Of a stretch of 64,000 nucleotides of DNA, positions 20,508 to 31,436 are shown piece by piece; the stretch's first letter is position 1; each line of letters begins with the position of its first letter. Source of the DNA: Adiantum capillus-veneris (lineage: Eukaryota > Streptophyta > Polypodiopsida > Polypodiales > Pteridaceae); NCBI GenBank assembly GCA_014529385.2, contig CM043947.1:126082891-126146890 (forward strand), written 5' to 3'. The position numbers were made by a program, and so were the translations under genes. The notes under the pieces were generated by a model. It worked only from the letters and a program-made list of their open reading frames with translations. It was not told where the DNA came from and ran no database searches.

Positions 20508-21002
20508 TTAACCCTCCCATCTGGCTAGAGGCATTCATGCTTCTAGCCCTACCTCTGATTCTTTAGTCGTGGAGTTGGAGGGTTCTCCCTCTTCTAGAAT
20601 ATCTAGCAAGAACTCTGGATCAAACCTAAGGAAATACCTCTTTAGCCTCCATCCATTGACTCTAGTCTTGTGAATTTTCCCATCTGCTTCCATCAACTTA
20701 TAGCAGCAGTTGTCATAGCGCCTTTTGACAATGAATGGTCCTTCCCATCTAGGTTGAAATTTCTTGTCCTTCCTAGTGTCAAATCTATTGTCGTATCTCA
20801 ATACTAACATGGATTTTTCCAAGCCCTTTTCCTTAAGCCCTAGATTGAAGGTGAGCCGGCGTTGCTCTGCCTGCGCTGCATAGTGATTGATTGCATCTTC
20901 CCTATCTAGTTGGAGCCTTTCCAGATCTAGGATGTGGTTGTGGAGATTTACAATTGGGCGCTGCAATTGGCTAGCCATGACTCGTAAGCTGGCTATCTAT
21001 AG
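20508..21002 (-). pseudogene. Gy2 integrase C-terminal end
   Basis: The stop is at about 20535 and the frame is open upstream to the DT1 boundary at 21003. Visible features are SLRVMASQLQRP at the break, a coiled-coil-like helix (ILDLERLQLDREDAI), then KKFQPRWEGPFIVKRRY, the conserved end of gypsy integrases. Position 54761 onward (minus strand) encodes the preceding segment [19 protein letters not shown], so the two halves were one gene before DT1 inserted. Confidence 0.8.
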
Positions 21003-21023
21003 GGTGGATGCATGAATAGGTGG
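21003..21023 (+). repeat. DT1 left terminal inverted repeat
   Basis: A perfect 21-bp inverse of the right end. The next 100 bp are rich in GGTAGC and GGGGG motifs, with less matching to the right subterminal region. Confidence 0.75.
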
Positions 21024-21131
21024 TACACAAGCTACCCATTTTTGGGGGTGGTAGCAAGGGGGTGGGCTGGTTGGTAGCTAGGTGAGTAAAGATTGAGAAT
21101 ATTTTATAAGGTTTTATTTGAAAATTGTTCA

Positions 21132-21691
21132 TGTAGCGTGGATAATGTGTCGTGCTCTCTACAGTGGGTGGTCCTCAGTGCAATGTGCGTGACAATCCCA
21201 CTCAAACAGGCTGAAAACAGGAAACAATAGACACACCCTAGCTCACAGAGACACAACAGCAGCAGTAGAGTAGACCACAACAAGTGACTCGACTATCTCA
21301 AAGCACCGATACAGACTCTGGCGTGGCAGCACACTCAGCTCCAGCCCAGGCAGGACTCACATGTACAATGGGGTGTCGAGGCTCAGATGTGCAGAGATGG
21401 TGAAGACGTGCTCTGTGTATAGACTCACTGCTCTCGACGACGATGCTCGACCAAAGGTGAAGAAGATGATCCCCATGAACAACCGCTAGTACTCATATGT
21501 AACACCATAAAGGGCCACCAACGGCTCATAAATGTCAGCCATGTGGTGACCTGGCCACGATGTCCACTAGATCACCGTCGGTACCCTGCCACTGCCACGT
21601 GTCACTCCCAACCCAGAGGGTCCGTCCAGTGTGAAACAGCCTAGACCAACTGTACTAACTGTGTCCTGTGAAAGTGACACTGTAGCCTACA
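21132..21691 (-). repeat. Gy3 3' LTR
   Basis: It pairs with 26693-27250. It ends CCTACA where the partner has CCTGCTACA, a 2-bp difference at the tip. Confidence 0.88.
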
Positions 21692-22200
21692 GGTTGCCCG
21701 CCACAAGACCGCTCAACCGTCCCAGTGAGAGGAATACTGAAAAAACTGTGAAAGAAAACATTAGGTACTGCATCTGTACATATTTCTTGAAGCAGGTTCT
21801 AGGCCCAAAAGTGGAGTTTAAACACATTTCACTGCTTGCAAACGTTTACAGCTTTGAATATGCGGCACTCCGTATGATTGCATAATCCAAGAATCCCAAT
21901 TGGCAAAAAATGATGCTCTACAGCAAAGAGATAAGCTCAGATACCATCACATCTTTATCTGCCCTAACCATAGTGATAGGAAAATGACGTGATCCATGCT
22001 TGCAGTTGCAGATGAACCTTGGCAACAACACTCTTCTCAAAAGGAGGGTTGACCATAAGTCCGAGTACACCGCAAATAAGGTTAAGCTCCATCATGATGG
22101 CAGAACAGAAAGGCCTTCACAGCAATAGGATGGCAACCATCGAGCCATCTTATCATGCAGGGAGGGGTTAGGAAAAACTTGCTACAGGATGGCAACCAAG
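21692..22200 (-). other. Gy3 3' region with gene-like fragments
   Basis: No element gene is recognisable. On the minus strand, 22110-22020 reads in one frame as a protein-like stretch (MMELNLICGVLGLMVNPP) and 21990-21930 in another (VRADKDVMVSELISLL, then stop). This resembles captured host exons, but I cannot name the gene. Confidence 0.3.
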
Positions 22201-22214
22201 TGAAAGTTGAGAGT

Positions 22215-22910
22215 CAGCTAGGATGCGGAGTGGGGGGAGGAAACATGCTGAGGCTTGAGAGGGGTGGGGAGGCATAGATAAGGTTCTGATTAGGGGTGAG
22301 TGGAAGGGAGAGGGTGGATAGGGGTGAGGGGGCACTGGGCTGGTTAGGAGCGAGGGCAAGGGAGGGTAGGGGCAAGAGGGGGTGGGTAGGGGTGAGGGGG
22401 GAGGGAGGGGGAGGGTAGGGGCGAGGGCAAGGGGGTGGGTAGGGGCGAGGGTGAAGGGGGTGGGTAGGGGCAAGGGCAAGGGGTGGGTAGGGGCGATGGT
22501 GAAGGGGGTGGGTAGGGGCAAGGGCAAGGGGTGGGTAGGGGCGAGGGGGGAGGGAGGGGGAGGGTAGGGGCGAGGGTGAAGGGGCGAGGGTGAAGGGAGG
22601 GGGTGGTTAGGGGCGAGGGTGACTGGAGGGGGAGGGTAGGGGCGAGGGTAAGTGGGTTGGGTAGGGGCGAGGGAGGGTGAGGGGAAGGGTAGGGCGAGGG
22701 TAGGGGGATAGACAAGGGGGTGAGGGGAGGGAGGGGGTGGGGTGAATAGGGCGAGAGCTGGGCAATGCAGAGGGATAGACAAGGGGAATGAGGAGTGGCG
22801 GGGGAACGAGGAGTGGCGGGGGAGGGAAGGGGTGGGGTGAATAGGACGAGAGCTAGGCAATGGAGAGGGATAGACAAGGGGAACGAGGAGTGGCGGGGGA
22901 TGATGGAGCT
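22215..22910 (+). repeat. G-rich minisatellite of GGGTAGGGGCGAGGG type
   Basis: About 700 bp in which the plus strand is dominated by GGGG-TAGGGGCGAGGG and AAGGGGGTGGG variants, with more than forty runs of three or more G. Long Pro-rich frames on the minus strand are translations of the repeat. It lies in the 3' part of Gy3, so the element RNA is C-rich here and its DNA complement can form G-quadruplexes. Confidence 0.85.
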
Positions 22911-23123
22911 TCTGTCCTCCACCAGCCTGCATTTTCTGTTTAAGCTTTAAGCTTCTTGCTACCATCTGCAGCTTTAGAAGCGGTCTGTGAGTTATACTGA
23001 GCTTTACCCTCACTTACAGTTACTGATTGCAACCCAAAGTCAATATGATAAAGGATATGCCAAGGCAACACCGCCCTACTGCACAGGAAATAATCATGCT
23101 TGTCCCTGTGGAAAGCGACAATT

Positions 23124-24765
23124 TCATCTGCTTAACAACAGAATGCAGGAACCGGCACCAAAGGAGGATTTTGTAGGAGTCTGCACCAATGGAGGAGGGC
23201 CTGCCGCCAGGAGGCTCTCATGTAGATGATGGGAACAACAATGTTCGGAGCTCTTGATGGTCTCTTTGCCATAGCTGTGAACCCTAAGGATGTGGGCATT
23301 CTGATTGTGGGTAAGGTCGAGGGGGTAAGGGTAGATAGGTACAAGTAAGGAGCAGACAACTGTCATGAGCAAGACAGCTATCATGATCTTGGAATTCATC
23401 TGGCAGGACGGGCTCTGAGAATGGAGTTTTCTAGACACAAAGGAGAGCTTTGTTCTGGTCAGAGAAGAAGACACCACAGGGGTTGATGTTTGAGGTGTAG
23501 TGAACTCCTGTAGGGGAGATTTCTTCCCGCTTATATACGTTTTCATAGGATTTCCAAATTCAACGGCTTCCATCAAGAGGGCTTTCACCGAGAGCGCATC
23601 AGGGGTATCTTCTTTGACCTTTAACTCTTGAGTTGGCACATTAGGTTTAGTGACTGTGGAAACATTTGAAGAGGGTGTATCTTCACGCCAAGAGTGAATA
23701 GAGACTCCATAACAAGGCATAGATTTGGTAGCCTCCAACCACTCGAGAAGATCTTCATCTGACCCTTCAGGTGTAGAAGGTTGTTCTTGTTCAGGTTTGG
23801 TTTCCATTGACAAAGAAACTTGCTGCACTACGGGATCCATACCACCTTCTAAGAGAATGGGTTGCATCGAGGAGCCAGAAGTATGTATCCACATTGCGTC
23901 GTTTCCCCAATCATGAAGTGCTTTAGTGTGTCGCAACCATGGTCTTCCAATGAGCAAAGGAAATCCGCCCTCAACCTGGGGAAGACAAACCACAACAAAA
24001 TCCAAGTTAAAAGTAAAGTCTTGTACCCTACAGAGGCACATTGTCCACTATGCCCACTGGGTAGACTGTCCGCTGGTTGGCCATTGTAACTGTGAAGGGA
24101 GCAGGGCGAGTAGGCTGTAGACCTAGATCTAACATAGTGAACTCGAGCATCAGGTTGATGCCAGATCCACCATCCACTATCACTCCTGAGAATTTCCAAC
24201 CTAAAACGGACACTGTCAAGCGAGGGCTTCTATAATCAGTGAGTGGAGCAGCGGGATTGGATATCATATAGGACTCTGATGGTCGCACTGGGAGGTGCCC
24301 ACCACTAGGACCTGCTCCAGGATAAAGTGACTGAATAACAGCAAGGGTGTCACTTCTAAAATTTGCATCTAGCCGCAACATGTCATAAAGGGACACTTGT
24401 TGGAAAGTGTTCTTCAAGACTATCTCTGCTGTAAGCTTCTCTTTTTCTACCTGTTGTTCCTCTCGTATCTTGATCTTTTGAAGATTGGAAACTGCTTCCA
24501 GGAAAGCTTCATCAATATCGGAGAGCAAAGATTTGGATTCTTTCATGGCACTGGGGGATGGCTTGTTAATAGCAGCAGGCAGGGTATCCACTGGTGTGAG
24601 AATGTGTGGGGGAGTTGAACTTGATGGAATGCTAAGACCGAGAGCGGCTCTCTGGGACCGGGTGAGGACACCCAATGGCTCCTCTGCCAACTGCTGCGGC
24701 TTATTTTGAGGGGTAACCACGTGGGTAGAAGGGGGCGGCTGAGAAACAGTACTCACTGCTATCAA
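23124..24765 (-). CDS. Gy3 protease and acidic C-terminal region
   Basis: Two frames overlap by 14 bp (24765-24028 and 24041-23124). The first ends with a retroviral-type protease start: SGVIVDGGSGINLMLEF, where DGG stands for the usual DSG/DTG, then VTMANQRTVYPVGIVDNV. The second continues the fold (GGFPLLIGRPWLRHTK, flap and C-terminal motif), so a frameshift at about 24035 splits one domain; a programmed shift or a mutation are both possible. After residue 60 it is Ser/Thr/Glu-rich, ending in a hydrophobic segment (MIAVLLMTVVCSLLVPIYPY, near residue 229) that could span a membrane. No reverse transcriptase follows. Confidence 0.65.
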
Positions 24766-24792
24766 GTTGAGCTTGGGAAAGGCAAACTCATT

Positions 24793-25470
24793 CTAGCTTT
24801 GACTTGAGTTCGAAGCCGTGGATGCACGAAGTTTAGGGCAATCCTTACTGTAGTGATCCTTCATTTCAGGGCAATGACAGCAAGGAGGGGACCCTTCTGG
24901 CAGGGGGAATTTTCTTTGGTAATGCCCATATTCCCCGCATCTGTAGCACAAAATGGGCCGATTCAAAGGGCGAGTCGAAGGGCGAGGTGGTCCTTGCTCC
25001 TGGTGCATTGAGTTGGAGGTGGAGGCATAGAAGCTTTGAGGTGATGAGGGAGCAAGGGTATGATAAAAGCTCTGAGAGGGAAGAGTGCTCTGCATACCTT
25101 GCATAGGAGGGGCTGTCAGCAAAGGTGGCATATGGCGTGGATGGCCACAGGGGGAAACCATGTTGGATGCAGGTGCTGGCCCAAGTTGTTGAAGAGTAGG
25201 ACCAAGACTTTGCTGTATTTTTCGCAATCCCTGGAGGTAGTAACAGTCCTTGTCCTCATGTCCAAATTTTTCATAGAAGTGGCAGTAAACCCGAAGGGGG
25301 CATTCCTATGGAGGGTGCCCTGGAGAGCAGCATGAGCTACACCAAACCGTAGGCTTAGTCTCTTGCTGACACTTGAGCTCTTCTAGCTCGCACTTAATCT
25401 GTTCCAATGCCTCGTGATGTGGAGGCTTCTCTTGTCTGAGAGAGAAGGACCTCTCCTCTTGAAGAGCTCG
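24793..25470 (-). CDS. Gy3 nucleocapsid region with CCHC knuckles
   Basis: 24793-25227 encodes CYRCGEYGHYQRKFP (knuckle with the last Cys changed) and CCHCPEMKDHYSKDC, flanked by Pro/Gln/Ser-rich linkers. Just upstream, CHFYEKFGHEDKDC (about 25240-25280) is a third knuckle with Tyr for Cys. These would bind element RNA. Separated from gag by stops at about 25470 and 25310, so expression as one polyprotein is doubtful. Confidence 0.65.
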
Positions 25471-25478
25471 TTGTAACT

Positions 25479-26336
25479 TTAGGGCTTCCAGTTTTGTGTG
25501 TAAATAAGATAAAGGATCAGAGGACTGTCCAAAAACACAGAGGGGGTCTCTATGTGAGGGGGGTTGGTGAATAGCTTCCTAGCCCCCTCTATCCTCGTAG
25601 CAGCTGCAATGAACTCCTCCAAAGTGGCATCGAGTCGGAGACTCTCTCGGAGTTTTTGTTGAGAAGTTTTGGGAAGCGCCTTCTCCACCCACTTCTTAAC
25701 CATGAATTCACCGGGTTGCTGAGGAAGCTTGGCAACCAGAGACTTGGTCTTAGTCATAAGCTCTGCAAAAGTCTCCTCTGGCTGGAGCACCATGTTGGCT
25801 AACTCATACAACACCTTCTCCTGGTAGTCACCGGGCCTGAGAGCTGCACAGAATTGTTGCCTTAAGACTGCCCAGGTTGTAAAACGGTTCTCTACAAACT
25901 GGCTATACCATTTGTCTACTAAGACATCCAAGGTGGATGGAAAGAGTACCAAATAAGCATCTTCCCTGTTAAGACCACGACCCCTACAAAGAGATACAAA
26001 CCTCCTTGCATGGTCGTCAGCATCTTCTGAAGAGAGACCTTTGAATGTAGGGAACTTGATGTTTACTTTAGCCAAAACGCTAGGCAATGGCTCCATGGCC
26101 CCTTGCTGAGCCTGTTGCTCGGTAGCTTACTGTAGCAGAATAGGAGAGAGCTTCACTGGAGAAGGTGATCTGGAAGATGTGGAACCGGAGGGAGAAATGG
26201 GTGATGTCGTATGTGGAGGTATGGGTGATGAGGTTGATGGACTTCTAACAGGTTCCAAGGGTCGTCTTCTGTTGTAGTACTTCAGAGGACTCAAGAGTGC
26301 GCTTTGACACTCGACTGACCACCTTGTATGGGTCAT
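25479..26336 (-). CDS. Gy3 gag, one internal stop
   Basis: 26336-26127 is a Ser/Pro-rich N-terminus ending in a stop, then 26096-25479 continues in frame as the gag domain: FPTFKGLSSEDADDHARRF, VDKWYSQFVENRFTTWAVL and FVKKWVEKALP-like motifs, ending in EFIAAATRIEGARK. This is the canonical gag core. Start may be at 26336 (if the stop is read through or is a mutation) or at ATG 26096. Neighbours are the primer-binding site about 320 bp upstream and the knuckle region downstream. Confidence 0.75.
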
Positions 26337-26660
26337 GCAGCGACCACCAAACCAACCAAGCTTTGGGCAAGAAAACCTTGCACTGGCTGGCTGAAGACTG
26401 GTCTAGACTCTACTAGACCAGGCAAGTGACTAGACCATGCTGGACCAAGGACCAGGAGGACTAGACCACGGTCGAGGACAGGTTGGACTAGGGCAAGAGA
26501 GGACTAGACCAGCTGGACCAGGCGAGAGGGGACTAGACCAGTTGGACCAGCGATAGGAGAACAATGCAAGGCAGGTGGCCGAAGCTAGGCAAGGTAGGTG
26601 AAGCTAGATAAACCTAACTAGCTTCAAGATTTGCACCTCACATAGTGAGATTTCAGTTGA

Positions 26661-26679
26661 GGTCCCACCGTGATCGCCA
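26661..26679 (-). promoter_or_regulatory. Gy3 primer-binding site
   Basis: The minus strand reads TGGCGATCACGGTGGGACC, 13 bases inside the LTR. It resembles the TGGCGCCCACCGTGGGGC site used by some plant gypsy elements. Confidence 0.6.
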
Positions 26680-26692
26680 AAATGAGAGCACC

Positions 26693-27250
26693 TGTAGCGC
26701 GGATAATGTGCCGCGCTCTCTACAGTGGGTGGTCCTCATTGTAATGTGCGTGACAATCTCACTCAAACAAGCTGAAAACAGGAAACAATAGACACACCCT
26801 AGCTCACAGAGACACAACAGCAACAGTAGAGTAGACCACAACAAGTGACTCGACTATCTCAAAGCACCGATACAGACTCTGTCATGGCAGCACACTCAGC
26901 TCCAGGCAGGACTCACAGGTACAATGGGGTGTCGAGGCTCAGATGTGCAGAGATGGTGAAGACGTACTCTGTGTATAGACTCACTGCTCTCGACGACGAT
27001 GCTGGACCAAAGGTGAAGAAGATGATCCCCATGACCAACCGCTAGTACTCATATGTAACACCATAAAGGGACACCAACGGCTCATAAATGTCATCCATGT
27101 GGTGACCTGGCCATGATGTCCACTAGACCACCGTCGATACCCTGCCACTGCCACGTGTCACTCCCAGCCCAGAGGGTCCGTCCAGTGTGAAACAGCCTAG
27201 ACCAACTGTACTAACTGTGTCCTGTGAAAGTGACATTGTAGCCTGCTACA
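26693..27250 (-). repeat. Gy3 5' LTR
   Basis: TGTAGCG...GCTACA. It is followed by GTTCA, the same 5 bp that precede 21132. Confidence 0.9.
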
Positions 27251-27362
27251 GTTCATCAAAAGGCTTGAGCAGCGAGCTGGATTTAAAAACTTTAAAAATT
27301 ATCTTTTTAGTTTTAATTGTGTGTGTGAAAGTAGTGCCGGGGGGCCACCTTACTCCACAATC

Positions 27363-27700
27363 ATGACGCCTCCTGCTCGTCGACAGTTGCAGAGAGGGGG
27401 GGCAACTCAGGTGGTCAAGCAGCTCCTACAGCTGAAGCAAAATCAGCCACAATTACTGGGACTCGGAAGAGGTCCCATCATTCATCTCCCTTGCCTGATC
27501 CACCCTCAGACTCCCCTGCTGGAAAGAGGAAGAAGAAGGTCTTGACTCCTTCACCAAAGCCCTGCACTCCTATAACAAAGAAACATTCAAAAATGGCAAA
27601 TTTTGTAACCCCAACACTGAGGTACTACTGCATCTTAGTGTTGCTGGCTGTCTCTGCACAATTTATTGTTGTAACTTGTTTCCAAGGTCCATGTAAGCTC
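27363..27700 (+). pseudogene. DT1 plus-strand gene, putative first exon
   Basis: ATG 27363 opens a basic, Gln-rich start (MTPPARRQLQRGG). A run of seven G at about 27396 probably caused a frameshift; the alternative frame gives a Ser/Pro-rich stretch with a nuclear-localisation-like GKRKKK (about 27520-27540) and TPSPKPCTPITKK. This is DT1 sequence directly right of Gy3. It is a candidate N-terminus of the RING/FCP1 gene; a connection to later exons is inferred. Confidence 0.35.
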
Positions 27701-28386
27701 TCTTAAGCTTGCTTTGAAGCAAACCTAAGTTAGAGGTTAGATGTTTGTAGATGCATCAAGCTCCATAAGCCAATGTGCATGCATTCAAGCTTGCATTGAA
27801 AACCCGTGTAGAGGCATGCATGCATGCATTCAAGCTTGCATTGAAAACCTGTGTAGAGGCATGCATGCAATTCAAGCAGATATATTTGTGCACATTGCAT
27901 TTCTGACTAAACTTCAATTGGCTGGCTGCACATGCATTCATGTCTTGTGCATAGTTGGGACCATACTCGTATGGATTGCAAATCATAGTGCTTCATGAAT
28001 CAGTGATACTCTATCATTGTGGTAGCTACCACCTGCAACACTCATTTAATATAAGGAAAGTGTATCAAAGATCATCAACATTGTAGCATTCAGCATTCTG
28101 CAAAAAACATAACAAGTTGGTAGCATTATGTTAGCCAGCTACCAATCAAAAAGTTCATTTAGCAAAGAAATACCAAGGTGGTAGTTACATGGTAGCTATC
28201 TTTCTGGGACACAGGTAGTAGTACCACCTATTCATGCACATGCCCAACCTGCTTCTGCTCCTGCTCAATGCAACAATTGATGTTTAATGTGAAAACTTCT
28301 ATAAAATTGTGATATTATAAATGCTCACCATGCATAAGTTATCTACGTTTTCAGTAAATTTATGGCCGTGTATGTTTCAAGCTTAA
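27701..28386 (+). other. DT1 non-coding stretch with 57-bp duplication and terminus-like copy
   Basis: 27774-27880 holds a 57-bp direct duplication (CATTCAAGCTTGCATTGAAAA twice) rich in GCATGC. GGTAGCTACC-type motifs begin at 28021. At 28207-28246 a stretch (GACACAGGTAGTAGTACCACC, then TATTCATGCA) resembles the DT1 right end. No gene is seen. Confidence 0.6.
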
Positions 28387-29690
28387 GTGTTGAACCATAC
28401 TCCAATCATACTTCCATACCCGTATGCGTTTGCCGTATGGAAACAACTATGGTCTTATGTTTTTCCCTGTATTTTACAAGGCAAAGGCCGTTGGTGCACT
28501 CCATATGTTCCCTTTGAAAGGAAGACATTTTCTTGCATGACAAAGCGTCAAGCACATGAAGTATACGACCTCCCCAACTCTGGAGTGGATGCTTGACTGC
28601 TGACTGAGGCAGATTTCACCAACAAAGATTGGTTGAAATGCTTTAAGGAGGTTCCGAAGAGGGGCAGCAAAGTAAAATGTAGAGATGTGAAGCCAGAGCT
28701 CTGGAACAAGTTTTATGTATTGTTCACCTCCGCGTATCAAGAACCTCCTGGCAATTATGGTATGGAGGTGACTAAAGGATTTGCTAGAGGCTTTCTATAT
28801 GAGCAATTGAAGGGACAGGTTGACTGGGCCTGGTTTTCAGAAAGTATTGTCACAAATATGGATCCAGGAAAATTACATGCAAAGAAGCAGCAATGGGTAG
28901 CTTTCCATTCCTCCTCTGTCCCTAACAGTTCGCGGTGAATGACGAGGACTCCAAATCATTTGGAGGCACCCAAGGAAACTCCGATCGATACAGTGGATGA
29001 TGCGCAAAAAAAGAATTTATTTGGTCCACCATCTCTTACAAAGTTAGATATTGTTTACAACATGGTTGTAAGCAAGCATTCTTTTGCATTGTCATAGTAT
29101 AATAAAGCTTTGAAGAAGCTGGAATTTCTTCAGGCTGATGTGCAAGGAAATGAAGGTGCCAACCTCCTAGTGGAAAAGCTCAGAGGCTAGTTGAAAGATG
29201 CAGAGGCTGCATTATTAAAGGCAGAAGGTAGCGTCGATGTTGTGGATGCAATGAAGGTGGAGCAGCTTAAAAATATTGTTGGCAGGTTGTCGCTAACACT
29301 CCAAACATTGCAAGTGGTAGTTGAGGAGAAGGCACCACTTGATGCTATGGATAGTGCTCTAAAGGAGAGAGATTTTACACAGGAAGTGGAGGAGTGTGCA
29401 TAGGCACGGATGGATTTTGTGAAGACCATGCAAGTCAAAAGAAGTACAGTTTTGTTGTCTGCACCTCCATCGAAAGTTCCACCTGTGGATATGGGCACCT
29501 TGCCTTTGGACAAAGTTTGCAGTGCTTGTGGGTTGACGATGTACGACGACGATGCACTTGGCATGTTTTTGTTGCACTGCAATCATGCCTTTCACATGTA
29601 CTGTTTGGCCATCTTGTTGCAAGCCAAGAAACATGCATGGAGATGGGATGCATGCAACCAATTTCGCATACCATGCAGTCTTTGGTGATC
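28387..29690 (+). pseudogene. DT1 gene: RING-H2-like finger protein, broken by stops
   Basis: Successive same-strand frames separated by single stops: 28387-28596, 28633-28938, 29191-29403 and 29410-29688. Visible features: a charged domain with ELWNKFYVLFTSAYQEPPGNYG and WAWFSESIVTNMDPGK, a coiled-coil-like region (29191-29400, heptad Leu/Val) and a RING-H2-like finger CSACGLTMYDDDALGMF-x4-CNHAFHMYC (about 29515-29605; C-x2-C, then C-x-H-x2-H-x2-C). The last metal pair of a RING is uncertain. RING proteins usually act as ubiquitin ligases. I do not recognise the whole. At least four stops indicate decay or missed introns. Confidence 0.5.
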
Positions 29691-29849
29691 CTCGGCAGTA
29701 CAAATGCCAATTTCCAAGGAGTGCAATCAGACACCAAACCCTCATCAGTGCCCTTAAGCATGGACCATGGTATACACCTTGCTGCATTTTGTAGCATTGA
29801 GATTAAATTTATCTGTTTTTTTTGTGTTTCTGTTATCAAGGGAACCCTG

Positions 29850-30800
29850 CTAATTGTAGCTACTAATACAAGATTGGTAGCTACTAGTACAATACTGGTA
29901 GCTACCACTCTCATAGTGGCAGCTATCATGCTAATCCTAGTACAGCTAGCTACCAGTATGGCTGTGGCTACCATTCTTCCATGATCTACTATTCTCCCAT
30001 GGAAGTCTTGCTGGTGGCAAGGTAGCTACCATTCTTCCATTAGCTACTATTTTACCATGGAACTCCTGCTGGTGACAAGGAAGTTCTCACTATCAACCCT
30101 GGTAGCTACCACTATAATAGTGGTAGCTACCATTGTGCCATGAGCTGCCATTCTTCCAAGGAAGTCCTGCAATTGACAAGGTGGCTACCAGGATTGCATT
30201 GGTAGCTGCCATGAGCTGCCATTCTGCCAAGGAAGTCCTGCAAGTGACAAGGTGGCTACCAGGATTGCATTGGTAGCTGCCATTTTGCCATGAGCTGCCA
30301 TTTTGCCAAGGAAGTCCTGCAAGTGACAAGGTAGCTACCAGGATAAGATTGGTAGCTACCATGATAGCATCTGTAGCTACCATGATGGCAGGGGGCATGG
30401 TAGCTACTAGGATAGCATTTGGTAGTACTGGTAGCTTATTAGTGCTTGCTTGGTAGCTTCTATTGTCATGCTAACCCTGCATGTAACTTGAAAACTTTTT
30501 CTTAATTTCTTATTGTGAAGAACAAAATTCAAGGTGTTGGTACATGCTGAGAAGGAAGATGTTTTAGATAAAGGTTTTTGCCAGGATTTTATTCTGTTAA
30601 CCACCATTGTTAGATTGCTTACTACTAGGATAGCATTGGTGGCCCCTATGTCATCTTGGTATCTCTCAAGCAACAAGCTACTAGGATGGCATTGGTAGCT
30701 ACCAGGCTAGTGCTAGTAGCTATTAGTGCTTGCCTGGTAGCTTCCACTATCATGCCTGGTAGCTTCCACTGTCATGTTGTAGCTACATGTAACTTGAAAC
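29850..30800. repeat. TGGTAGCTACCA palindrome array, left cluster
   Basis: More than twenty GGTAGCTACC or one-mismatch copies, often in 75-80 bp units with GCCAAGGAAGTCCTGCAAGTGAC. Palindromic 12-mers alternate with Ile/Leu-neutral AT stretches. It lies in an intron-like gap between the finger exon and the exon at 30840. Related arrays are at 28021-28210, 50250-50300 and 53040-53840. Confidence 0.88.
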
Positions 30801-30839
30801 AACAAGTTCTTAATTCCTTAATACTTTTCACGACTGCAG

Positions 30840-31025
30840 AGGCTGAGCCAGAGACTACAGTTGAGAAGGAAGGTGTGTTAGAGAAGTATAGTCCTGAGAA
30901 TGGAGATCAAGCAGAAAATGTTCCTTCATCAATGAAGGACAATGAAGTGTCAGCCAGAGACACCAGTTCCTTCATCCTGCAGACCATACAAATGATGCAA
31001 AGGGAAAGAAAGAGAAAGATGACAG
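30840..31025 (+). CDS. DT1 gene, exon (acidic linker)
   Basis: The acceptor is CACGACTGCAG/AGG and the donor ACAG/GTGTTA. The frame is open and encodes EAEPETTVEKEGVLEKYSP and an end rich in Arg/Lys (MMQRERKRKM). The donor leaves one base of phase that joins correctly with the next acceptor. It continues to 31117. Confidence 0.6.
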
Positions 31026-31116
31026 GTGTTATTTCTTGTTTTGTTTTTTCCTAAAGGTAGATAATATTGTTTAAGGTTCATTCTTGTTGATTGTTTCTTC
31101 TCTCTTGCAAATGGAG

Positions 31117-31220
31117 CTGCCAAAAAGCCTACAGAGGATGTAGAAGGGCAAACAAAGACATCAAAGGACCAATTAGCCATAGAGAATGGAGAAAATAGTA
31201 ACATGGCATCTAGAAGAAAA
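31117..31220 (+). CDS. DT1 gene, exon (linker)
   Basis: Acceptor CAAATGGAG/CTG and donor GAAAAG/GTGCTA. Phases match on both sides: the final G completes GAT with the next exon. The encoded stretch is AAKKPTEDVEGQTKTSK. Intact splice logic over three exons argues for a real gene. Confidence 0.6.
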
Positions 31221-31436
31221 GGTGCTACAACAACCAGAGTCAGAAAAAGACTCCAAACATAGTCTCGATATTTTTGCTTTGTAGCCTATCCCCATTTTTG
31301 GCTCTTTTCCTAAATCCTGTCGCCGTTTTTGGCTTTGTAACAATTCTCCATTTCCTATGAATTAAGAAAGCCAAAATCAAAAAAAAATTGTCATGTCCAT
31401 CATTGTTGTTTATCTCATTATTGTTTTTATGTTCAG

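Larger units (their letters stand above)
14217..21002 (-). mobile_element. Gy2: Tat-like gypsy element, gag side and LTR (pol continues at 54761)
   Basis: Minus-strand order: end of pol (21002-20508), LTR (20507-17921), primer-binding site, 5' ORF, gag, zinc knuckle, protease and start of reverse transcriptase, truncated at about 14260 by simple repeats. A single LTR therefore has internal sequence on both sides, as in a tandem array made by recombination between LTRs. The pol side is split by DT1 and resumes at 54761-58570. Confidence 0.7.
21132..27250 (-). mobile_element. Gy3: gypsy-like element with gag and protease only, nested in DT1
   Basis: LTRs of 560 and 558 bp begin TGTAG and end CTACA. 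The 5-bp target duplication GTTCA is exact (21127-21131 and 27251-27255). Minus-strand order: LTR, primer-binding site, gag, CCHC knuckles, protease, long acidic region, G-rich minisatellite, LTR. No reverse transcriptase, RNase H or integrase is present, so it is non-autonomous (of the TR-GAG type). The LTRs are alike by eye with few differences, so the insertion is fairly young. Confidence 0.9.

Noticed and set aside
22168-23013. 281-codon Pro-rich protein
   Set aside because: It is the translation of the G-rich minisatellite; other frames of the repeat are equally open.
29435-29974. Minus-strand open frame of 179 codons opposite the RING exon
   Set aside because: It runs through the palindromic GGTAGCTACC array and opposes a better-supported plus-strand exon.
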